Assembly (NCBI GenBank): GCA_007118765.1
Contig: SKQZ01000003.1
Location: forward strand, 1 to 7,555
Direction: 5' to 3'
DNA: 7,555 bases
From: Candidatus Hydrogenedentota bacterium
Lineage (GTDB): Bacteria > Hydrogenedentota > Hydrogenedentia > Hydrogenedentales > CAITNO01
Shown here piece after piece: positions 1 to 4,995 of the stretch; positions within the stretch are counted from its first letter, which is position 1, and every line of letters begins with the position of its first letter. A program made the position numbers and the translations under genes. A model generated the notes under the pieces. It made no database searches. It was not told where the DNA came from and saw only the letters and a program-made list of their open reading frames with translations.

Positions 1-50
1 CACCTGCGGTGGCGATTCACTTAATGAAACTATTATCACACCAAAACAAT

Positions 51-161
51 CGTCTTTGCGAGGAGGGAGGTAGCTCGACGCGGCAATCTGGGACATGAGA
101 TCGCGTCGCTGCGCTCGCGATGACGATATAATGAGATCGCGTCACGTTGTTCGCAACGACG
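51..161. repeat. Degenerate dispersed palindromic repeat with duplicated right arm
   Basis: The left arm at 51-89 begins CGTCTTTGCGAGGAGGG and ends GCGGCAATCT. A right arm at 97-125 runs from GAGATCGCGTC to GCGATGACG and is roughly the reverse complement of the left arm, with gaps. A second right-arm copy at 133-161 starts with the same 13 bases (ATGAGATCGCGTC) 36 bases later and then diverges. The second copy also folds by itself: CGTTG (145-149), loop TTCG, CAACG (154-158). The arms resemble the TCATTGCGAGGAGCGAAGCGA...CAATCTC palindromes known as dispersed intergenic repeats in many bacterial genomes; that match is from memory. It lies downstream of the minus-strand 235-810 gene and could affect 3' end formation. 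No protein is expected from it. Confidence 0.6.
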
Positions 162-193
162 AGGATTTTATGTTTTGGATAATAGGCATGTTA

Positions 194-230
194 CAAAGTG
201 CGCGCTTAGCAGTGAAGCAAAGTGGCGCGC
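194..230. repeat. Short direct repeat just downstream of the winged-helix gene
   Basis: CAAAGTGCGCGC (194-205) and CAAAGTGGCGCGC (218-230) are near-identical copies 24 bases apart, ending five bases before the stop codon of the minus-strand gene at 235. The GCGCGC cores are self-complementary, so the transcript could form a 6-bp hairpin here. No T-run follows, so it is not a convincing intrinsic terminator. It may be chance. Confidence 0.3.
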
Positions 231-234
231 CTCA

Positions 235-810
235 TTACGGGCTGTTGGTTGATATTTCATCCAGTCGTGCGCGGGCTTCACGCAGCAGGCGCTGACAAAC
301 AACGTCGGCGCCCGACACAAGACGTTCCATCCAGCTGAAGGCGGCAAGTATCACATCGTTGCGGCGACGCTCCGGGGGGCGCGCAAGTTCTTCGCGAAGA
401 AACCACGCGTCCCGCAGCACTGTGCGCCGTGTTTCGCCATCCAATGCGGCTTGTTCCACTTGCCGTGTAAACTGTTCCACCAACGCGGGCAAGGAATCCG
501 ATGCGCCTTTTTCTTCATTGTCGGCGGCAGGGAAACGCAGGTTGAACTCATAGGGATTTTCCACTACGTCAATGCCTTTTGCCGTAATGCGTGCGCCGGA
601 GAACAGGGGCGGCGCATATCCCATGAGCAATTCCACAAGTCCGCTGTCGTGCAGATAGTGAATGTTTACCACCAGGTCATTGCGGGTAAGGTTGTGCTGT
701 TCAAAGAATTGATAGGGGTCGGTTGAGGCCAGCGGATCCTCAAGGTACCGGTTATACAAGATGCGCAGGATGCGTCTTCGGGTTGCTTTCATCTGTCTTA
801 TCGCGTTCAT
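235..810 (-). CDS. Unrecognised winged-helix-like protein, 191 aa, last gene of the hem cluster
   Basis: I do not recognise a named family. Residues about 8-90 read as a winged-helix DNA-binding fold: a basic first helix (KATRRRILRILYNRYLED), a short helix at 31-39, a likely recognition helix at 41-57 (LTRNDLVVNIHYLHDSGLVE), a beta wing at 58-76, and ITAKGIDVVE at 75-84. That last stretch resembles the 'IT.KG...LE' end of many small bacterial winged-helix proteins. A charged linker follows (95-107), then a helical, Arg/Glu-rich C-terminal half (108-187) that could mediate oligomerisation. There is no signal peptide or membrane segment, so it should be cytoplasmic. The ATG at 810 has an AGG eight bases upstream; the Met at codon 7 is an alternative start. 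It lies 63 bases after hemL on the same strand and is probably co-transcribed. A regulatory role is inference from fold and position; no ligand or metal site is evident. Confidence 0.75.
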   Translation of the reverse strand: MNAIRQMKATRRRILRILYNRYLEDPLASTDPYQFFEQHNLTRNDLVVNIHYLHDSGLVELLMGYAPPLFSGARITAKGIDVVENPYEFNLRFPAADNEEKGASDSLPALVEQFTRQVEQAALDGETRRTVLRDAWFLREELARPPERRRNDVILAAFSWMERLVSGADVVCQRLLREARARLDEISTNSP

Positions 811-845
811 GAATTGGGCCTAGCCTTTGTTGTTCCGGTTGCGTG

Positions 846-858
846 TGTCGGGCCGACA
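846..858. promoter_or_regulatory. 13-base perfect palindrome between hemL and the winged-helix gene
   Basis: TGTCGGGCCGACA is symmetric about position 852 and sits in the 63-base gap between the hemL stop and the next start. As RNA it gives only a 5-bp stem with a 3-base loop and no T-run, so it is a poor terminator. As DNA it could be a small operator. It may be fortuitous. Confidence 0.25.
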
Positions 859-873
859 ATACACAAGGCGCCG

Positions 874-2157
874 CTACAACGTGCGCACGGCGATACGTGC
901 GGCGTCAAGGGTATGGGCGATTACGTCATCGTCATGGGCACAGCTGATGAAACCGGCTTCAAACTGCGAAGGGGCAAGATACACGCCATTTTCAAGCATG
1001 GCATGAAACCAGGCCGCATAACGTTTCGTGTCCGAAGATTTTGCATCCTTGAAATTGCGCACTGGAATATCCGTAAAAAAGAGGGCGGCCATGGCGCCCG
1101 CCTGATTCTGATAAACGGGAATGCCTGCCTCGCTCATGATTGCGCCAAGTTCACGGTTCAGTTGTGTTAAACGGGCCACCATCTGTGCAAACACGCCGGG
1201 CGCTTCAATAACCTCTATGGTAGCGAGGCCCGCGCTCATGGCGACGGGATTGCCGGATAGCGTGCCCGCTTGATACACCGGCCCGGCGGGGGCGAGATGG
1301 GCCATAATCTCTTGCCGACCGCCATACGCTCCCACGGGCAGACCGCCTCCAATGACCTTGCCCAGCGCGGTGATATCCGGGGTAACATGATACTGCTCTT
1401 GCGCCCCGCCCAACGCCACGCGGAAGCCGCTCATGACTTCGTCAAACAACAACAGGGCATGGTGTTCCCGGGTAAGGCTGCGCAACCCTTCCAGGTAGCC
1501 GGGTTCCGGGGTGATGACGCCCATATTGCCTGGAACAGGCTCGATAATGACGCAGGCAATGCTATCGCCGTGCCGTGCAAAGACTTCGTTGACGGCGTCG
1601 AGATCGTTATAGGGCACGATTACCGTGCTTTCCGTTACTGCGGCGGGCACCCCCGGACTGTCCGGCAGGCCGAAAGTGGCCACGCCACTGCCCGCTTCCG
1701 CAAGCAAACTGTCCACATGCCCATGATAACAGCCCTCCACCTTGACGACGATGTCCCGGTCCGTGTATCCCCGTGCCAGCCGTATGGCGCTCATGGTGGC
1801 TTCGGTGCCGCTGTTGACGAAGCGAATCTGTTCGATGCTCGGATAATGGCGTATGATTTTGTGCGCCAACTGCGTCTCGATTTCCGTGGGAATGCCGAAT
1901 CCGAAGCCCTTTTCCACGGCGTCTTTCACCGCCGCCACCACTGCGGGATGGGCGTGTCCCGCCGCAAGCGGCCCCCACGACAACACATAATCAATCAGTT
2001 TGTTGCCGTCGGCGTCCGTAAGGTATGGACCGCTGCCGCTGCGCACAAAAAAGGGTGCGCCGCCAACGCCTTTGAAGGCACGCACGGGGCTGTTGACGCC
2101 GCCCGGCAGCACCTGCTGTGCCTCTTCCCAAAGCCGATTTGAGTTCTCACGTATCAT
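874..2157 (-). CDS. hemL: Glutamate-1-semialdehyde 2,1-aminomutase (HemL)
   Basis: This PLP enzyme isomerises glutamate-1-semialdehyde to 5-aminolevulinate, the last step of the C5 (tRNA-Glu) route into tetrapyrroles, in the cytoplasm. At 427 residues it has the usual family length. Visible hallmarks in order are LPGGVNSPVRAFKGVGG (17-33), NSGTEATMSAIRLARG (115-130), YHGHVDSLLAEAGSG (144-158), FGLPDSPGVP (162-171), LLFDEVMSGFR (236-246; D239 should contact the PLP ring nitrogen), and TALGKVIGGGLPVGAYGGR (263-281), where K267 is the expected Schiff-base lysine. The AGTLSGNP motif at 297-304 is also present. This pattern separates it from ornithine- and acetylornithine-type aminotransferases. 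The ATG at 2157 has a GGGAG ribosome site eight bases upstream. It follows hemB by 97 bases on the same strand, and the two enzymes act consecutively. No defect is seen. Confidence 0.97.
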   Translation of the reverse strand: MIRENSNRLWEEAQQVLPGGVNSPVRAFKGVGGAPFFVRSGSGPYLTDADGNKLIDYVLSWGPLAAGHAHPAVVAAVKDAVEKGFGFGIPTEIETQLAHKIIRHYPSIEQIRFVNSGTEATMSAIRLARGYTDRDIVVKVEGCYHGHVDSLLAEAGSGVATFGLPDSPGVPAAVTESTVIVPYNDLDAVNEVFARHGDSIACVIIEPVPGNMGVITPEPGYLEGLRSLTREHHALLLFDEVMSGFRVALGGAQEQYHVTPDITALGKVIGGGLPVGAYGGRQEIMAHLAPAGPVYQAGTLSGNPVAMSAGLATIEVIEAPGVFAQMVARLTQLNRELGAIMSEAGIPVYQNQAGAMAALFFTDIPVRNFKDAKSSDTKRYAAWFHAMLENGVYLAPSQFEAGFISCAHDDDVIAHTLDAARIAVRTL

Positions 2158-2254
2158 GCTTTCTTCTCCCGGTGAAAATACATCATGCCAACTATGTTTA
2201 CCATTGCATGCCTATTGGATTCACGCGCCCCTGTAGGCGTGTCGTTCTGTTGGT

Positions 2255-3253
2255 TCAGGGGTAGTCGGTTTCTTGCAGCCATTGCGCGACATCCGTGGCC
2301 CAGTAGGTGATGATAAGGGTGGCGCCTGCGCGTTTGATGCCGTGCAGCGCTTCAAGCACGGCGCTTTTTTCATCAAGCCAGCCCTTTTCGGCGGCGGCCT
2401 TGAACATGGCATATTCGCCCGATACATTGTATGCGGCGATTGGGATGTTGAACGTATCCGCCGCCCGGGCGATGATGTCCAGATATGGCAATGCGGGCTT
2501 CACCATTACAATGTCCGCCCCTTCTTCCACGTCCAATGCAATTTCGCGCACCGCTTCGTTGCCATTGGCCCAATCCATTTGGTAAGAGCGGCGGTCGCCG
2601 AATTGAGGCGGCGATTCGGCGGCATCGCGGAACGGCCCGTAAAAGGCGGAGGCAAATTTGGCGCTATAGGCCATGATGGCCACGTCCTGTTGTCCTGCCA
2701 CATCCAGCGCATCGCGAATGGCGCCGACGCGCCCGTCCATCATGTCGGAGGGCGCGACGATGTCCGCGCCGGCATCGGCATGGGCCATGGCTTCTTTCAC
2801 CAGCAGGTCCACCGTGGCGTCATTGTCCACATCCGGCACGCCGTCCCGATTCTTGTTGATAACGCCACAATGTCCGTGGTCGGTGTATTCGCACAAGCAC
2901 ACATCTGTGATGACACAGAGGTCAGGCCGCCGTTCCTTGATCGCCCGCACGGCACGACATATTACGCCGTCAGCCGCCCATGCACCGGAACCGACGGGGT
3001 CTTTTGTTTCGGGAATGCCAAAGAGCAGCACTGCCGGTATGCCTGCGTCTGCCGCTGCATCCGCCGTATCTGCGGCATCGCAGATGCCCAACTGAAACTG
3101 TCCCGGCATGCTGGCGATGGGGATGCGTGCCCTGTCCGTGTCCCGTATGAACAAGGGCAACACAAGATTGTCGGCGGCTAATCGTGTTTCCCGCGTCATC
3201 CGGCGCAGGGTGGCATTGCGCCGCAAACGCCGCGGCCGTTCAGGCAGATGCAT
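2255..3253 (-). CDS. hemB: Porphobilinogen synthase (delta-aminolevulinic acid dehydratase, HemB)
   Basis: The enzyme condenses two 5-aminolevulinates to porphobilinogen, the step after HemL, in the cytoplasm and usually as an octamer. The 332 residues match the family length. The N-terminus RPRRLRRNATLRRMTRET is typical. The two active-site lysines are visible: K199 in AYSAKFASAFYGPFRDA and the Schiff-base K252 in GADIVMVKPALPYLDII. D117-V-C-L-C-E-Y-T-D-H-G-H-C129 gives Cys119, Cys121 and Cys129, which marks the zinc-dependent cysteine type rather than the aspartate, magnesium type. DVDNDATVDLLVKEAMAHADAG-like and APSDMMDGRVGAIR motifs are also standard. ATG 3253 is preceded by a strong GAGGAG nine bases upstream. 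It is the first gene of a likely hemB-hemL-winged-helix unit with its own promoter candidate at 3304-3312. Confidence 0.97.
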   Translation of the reverse strand: MHLPERPRRLRRNATLRRMTRETRLAADNLVLPLFIRDTDRARIPIASMPGQFQLGICDAADTADAAADAGIPAVLLFGIPETKDPVGSGAWAADGVICRAVRAIKERRPDLCVITDVCLCEYTDHGHCGVINKNRDGVPDVDNDATVDLLVKEAMAHADAGADIVAPSDMMDGRVGAIRDALDVAGQQDVAIMAYSAKFASAFYGPFRDAAESPPQFGDRRSYQMDWANGNEAVREIALDVEEGADIVMVKPALPYLDIIARAADTFNIPIAAYNVSGEYAMFKAAAEKGWLDEKSAVLEALHGIKRAGATLIITYWATDVAQWLQETDYP

Positions 3254-3273
3254 CGCTCGGTTCTCCTCATTCG

Positions 3274-3305
3274 CAGGTCGTACCTGTTACAACTGTGTAC
3301 AACAG
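3274..3305. promoter_or_regulatory. Dyad and direct-repeat cluster at the hemB promoter (possible operator)
   Basis: Three overlapping symmetries occur in the 5' leader of hemB. CAGGT-CGT-ACCTG is a perfect 13-base dyad at 3274-3286. CTGTT (3284-3288) and AACAG (3301-3305) are inverted over a 12-base spacer. TACAAC occurs at 3288-3293 and again at 3298-3303, exactly ten bases (about one helical turn) apart. The cluster runs from the -10 box into the early transcript and stops before the GAGGAG ribosome site at 3263-3268. The position suits a repressor site. No known operator is recognised and no binding protein is identified. Confidence 0.35.
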
Positions 3306-3312
3306 AATAGCA
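3304..3312 (-). promoter_or_regulatory. Extended -10 promoter candidate for hemB
   Basis: On the minus strand TGC-TATTCT (TG at 3312-3311, -10 hexamer 3309-3304) matches an extended -10 element. The -35 position is weak. Transcription would begin near 3297, about 44 bases before the hemB ATG. It lies just beyond the T-run that ends the upstream gene, which fits independent transcription of the hem genes. Confidence 0.4.
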
Positions 3313-3328
3313 CAGGCGCGGTCGTCAG

Positions 3329-3364
3329 AAAAAAGACGCGGCGCCGCTGCAAAGACGACGCCGC
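3329..3364 (-). terminator. Intrinsic terminator candidate after the DUF6807 gene
   Basis: Read on the minus strand, GCGGCG (3364-3359) pairs with CGCCGC (3343-3338) across a 15-base loop, then GTC and a run of six T (3334-3329). The stem is short but all G/C. It lies about 50 bases after the TAA at 3415-3413 and before the hemB promoter, separating the two transcription units. Confidence 0.5.
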
Positions 3365-3412
3365 AGGTGACTCGGCCCTGTAAGTAGGGGATGATGACGT
3401 AGGTATTATCAG

Positions 3413-4645
3413 TTAATCAATCAGCGTCGCCTCCGGCGGTGCGGCGTAGTCGGCATACCGTTCGGCCACCGCCGCCTCTTCGACATTGCCGCTGTGCACA
3501 TATATGCGATAGTTAAAAAGCAGTGTATCGTCACCGGCGAGGGTGTAGTCGCCATTGTCGGGGATCAGCCCCTGATTATGCTCCCGTTCGACAAAATAGG
3601 AATAGCCGAAGGGATTGGCGCCCATCAATCCGTAGTTGCGCACATGCCAGCTGGTGGGGTGGCGCAGGTTGTCGGGGTGATCGAAAATGGCGAGTCCGCG
3701 CCAGCCGACATCTGGCACGTCGCCGGAGAAGTCACACCATGCCGACGGCTTGCCCCACGTCTCCTGTTCGCCTTGATCGCCGTGCGCATTGGTGATAACG
3801 GCGCGGGCGTGGCTGATGTCCGGACGCATGCGTGCGCTGACAATGCCGCCTTCCTTGGTGTCGCCGAACAACACCTCGCCGAAATCAGCGGCAAACACAA
3901 CTCGCACATCAAAAAACCGGGCCTCTTCCGGTGTGGCATAGAAACGGTACTCACGGGTCTCGTTAACGACCGGGTTGCCGTCTCTGTCCTCCCACACATT
4001 CGCTGCGCGAATCCATCCATAGGCATCGCCGGAACCAAACGTGACCTCGCCGCTGCGCTGGGTGCCTGCGTTGGGGCCTTCGGCCCACAAGTCATGGCCG
4101 TTCAGGTCGCCATAGGCGGTGTAAAAGGATTTGTGGTGAACATGGTCGCGGGACAACCGTGGCGTGGACGAATCGTCCATGGGATAATCGCGGGTGATGC
4201 CGACGCCGCCTTCGCTGTTTACCGGCCACAGGAAAGGTTTGCGCCATTGTCCGCCAAAGTGATAACTGGTGAAATGTACGCCGTCAATATGCACGTCCAG
4301 CACATCATCGCCGGGTTTCTTTGTGATTATCACACGGGGCGGCACGTTGTCCGGGCGTTCCGATGTCATGATGGTTAAGTCCCTGTCGGCGTTGGCGGGC
4401 AGTGTTTCCACAAGAAAAGTCAATGTGCCCGTGCGCAGTGTGGCGGCATGGCGCGCACCGGTTTCCGCGCAGGCCACACTGATCATGGCGGGTGTGTCGT
4501 TGCTGTCCACCGCCACTTCCACAGGCACATGCACGCCCGCTTGATCGCCCGTGGTTAATTGAATGCTTCGCCCGTTCAAGTCTGCCGTGGCGGCGCCTAC
4601 AAACAGAACACTTGCCGCCACCGCGAAAAAAAAGCTCTTGTGCAT
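3413..4645 (-). CDS. Secreted DUF6807 (PmoA-like) family protein
   Basis: This is a 410-residue exported protein. Residues 1-21 form a Sec signal peptide: Lys3, a hydrophobic core FFFAVAASVLFVGAA, and an A-T-A cleavage site before Asp22. The mature part is beta-rich. It carries HHKSFYTAYGDLNGHDLW (170-187), FGDTKEGGIVSARM (260-273), WHVRNYGLMGANPFGYSYF (333-351) and LLFNYRIYVHSG (375-386). I recognise these from the family often labelled 'methane oxygenase PmoA' or DUF6807. That label is misleading: there are no membrane helices and no copper-monooxygenase subunit features. Family members are common in Planctomycetota, Verrucomicrobiota and Bacteroidota near sugar-utilisation genes, which suggests extracytoplasmic carbohydrate work, but no such genes are next to it here. 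The start is ATG 4645, not TTG 4648, because AGGAG at 4658-4654 is eight bases from the ATG. It is a single-gene unit with its own promoter and terminator candidates. Confidence 0.85.
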   Translation of the reverse strand: MHKSFFFAVAASVLFVGAATADLNGRSIQLTTGDQAGVHVPVEVAVDSNDTPAMISVACAETGARHAATLRTGTLTFLVETLPANADRDLTIMTSERPDNVPPRVIITKKPGDDVLDVHIDGVHFTSYHFGGQWRKPFLWPVNSEGGVGITRDYPMDDSSTPRLSRDHVHHKSFYTAYGDLNGHDLWAEGPNAGTQRSGEVTFGSGDAYGWIRAANVWEDRDGNPVVNETREYRFYATPEEARFFDVRVVFAADFGEVLFGDTKEGGIVSARMRPDISHARAVITNAHGDQGEQETWGKPSAWCDFSGDVPDVGWRGLAIFDHPDNLRHPTSWHVRNYGLMGANPFGYSYFVEREHNQGLIPDNGDYTLAGDDTLLFNYRIYVHSGNVEEAAVAERYADYAAPPEATLID

Positions 4646-4653
4646 CAAGTCGT

Positions 4654-4658
4654 CTCCT
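4654..4658 (-). promoter_or_regulatory. Ribosome binding site that fixes the DUF6807 start
   Basis: Minus-strand AGGAG (inside CCAGGAGACG) is eight bases from ATG 4645 and only five from the in-frame TTG at 4648. The spacing favours the ATG and removes one residue from the longest reading frame. Confidence 0.7.
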
Positions 4659-4688
4659 GGCTCTTATTCATACGTACTGATTTGGCTA

Positions 4689-4718
4689 AGTGTAGCAGAA
4701 ACAGGCGAAACATGCCAA
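4689..4718 (-). promoter_or_regulatory. Sigma-70-type promoter candidate for the DUF6807 gene
   Basis: TTGGCA (4718-4713), an 18-base spacer ending in TGC, and TACACT (4694-4689) are read on the minus strand. The -35 box matches five of six consensus bases and the -10 four of six, with an extended TG. The predicted start near 4682 gives a leader of about 37 bases. Confidence 0.5.
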
Positions 4719-4778
4719 CATGATTGTTGCCCCGCCCTTCACGACTGATCGCGTCAGAAAAACGGGCGTGTTTGCAAC

Positions 4779-4808
4779 TTGAAATCTACCCGCGGATTCC
4801 CGTCTAAT
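4779..4808 (+). promoter_or_regulatory. Sigma-70-type promoter candidate for carB
   Basis: TTGAAA (4779-4784), an 18-base spacer, and TCTAAT (4803-4808) each match five of six consensus bases. The predicted start near 4815 leaves a leader of about 180 bases before the carB ATG. It is divergent from, and does not overlap, the DUF6807 promoter. Confidence 0.45.
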
Positions 4809-4838
4809 GTGCGCGACGATACCCCGGAAATTTTTACC

Positions 4839-4954
4839 GGCCTGTCTGTCAGCACGAGCCTGCCTAACCCGCATCTCTCACCGGGGTGTCGCCGTGAGCC
4901 TGCGCAGATTGCGTCGGGTGAGATGCAACAACAGTGTGGCGGGAACAGCAGGCC
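4839..4954 (+). promoter_or_regulatory. Foldable 5' leader of carB (nested stems)
   Basis: The outer stem pairs GGCCTG-T-CTGT (4839-4849) with ACAGCAGGCC (4945-4954): ten base pairs with one bulged T. The inner stem pairs GCATCT-CT-CACC (4871-4882) with GGTGAGATGC (4917-4926): ten pairs with a 2-base bulge. Inside it, CGCA (4903-4906) pairs with TGCG (4910-4913) over loop GAT. A competing pairing exists, because GAGCCTGC occurs twice (near 4856 and 4896) and either copy can meet GCAGGC (4948-4953). No T-run follows and the carB ribosome site lies outside the fold, so this is not a standard attenuator. I do not recognise a PyrR site or a known riboswitch. Function is inference. Confidence 0.35.
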
Positions 4955-4995
4955 AGGGTACGCTTGCCAGTTATATCCACGAAAGGAATCGAACT

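Larger units (their letters stand above)
4646..4995. other. Divergent intergenic region between the DUF6807 gene and carB
   Basis: These 350 bases carry no convincing gene. From left to right they contain the ribosome site and promoter of the minus-strand gene (4654-4718), a short dyad CTGATCGCGTCAG (4745-4757) between the two facing -35 boxes, the carB promoter candidate (4779-4808), the foldable carB leader (4839-4954), and the carB ribosome site AAAGGA (4982-4987). No carA is present here on either strand. Confidence 0.7.

Noticed and set aside
127..132. Perfect TATAAT between the two right arms of the repeat
   Set aside because: No -35 box lies at a suitable distance and no plus-strand gene follows before the minus-strand gene, so it is probably fortuitous.
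95..295. A 66-codon plus-strand frame running through the palindromic repeat
   Set aside because: Its Arg/Ser-rich translation comes from the repeat arms, it has no good ribosome site, and it overlaps the end of the minus-strand 235-810 gene.
2184..2192. CATGCCAAC shared by the hemB-hemL gap (2184-2192) and the DUF6807 promoter (4711-4719)
   Set aside because: A single shared 9-mer among several hundred intergenic bases is expected by chance, and the copy in the hemB-hemL gap has no -10 box at the right distance.
2158..2254. Possible terminator or internal promoter between hemB and hemL
   Set aside because: Only a 4-bp GC hairpin near 2234-2250 without a T-run, and no paired -35/-10 boxes, so co-transcription is the simpler reading.
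1270..4378. Long plus-strand open frames antisense to hemL, hemB and the DUF6807 gene (290, 302 and 294 codons)
   Set aside because: Same explanation: each lies wholly within a well-supported gene and gives a His/Gly/Arg-rich shadow translation.
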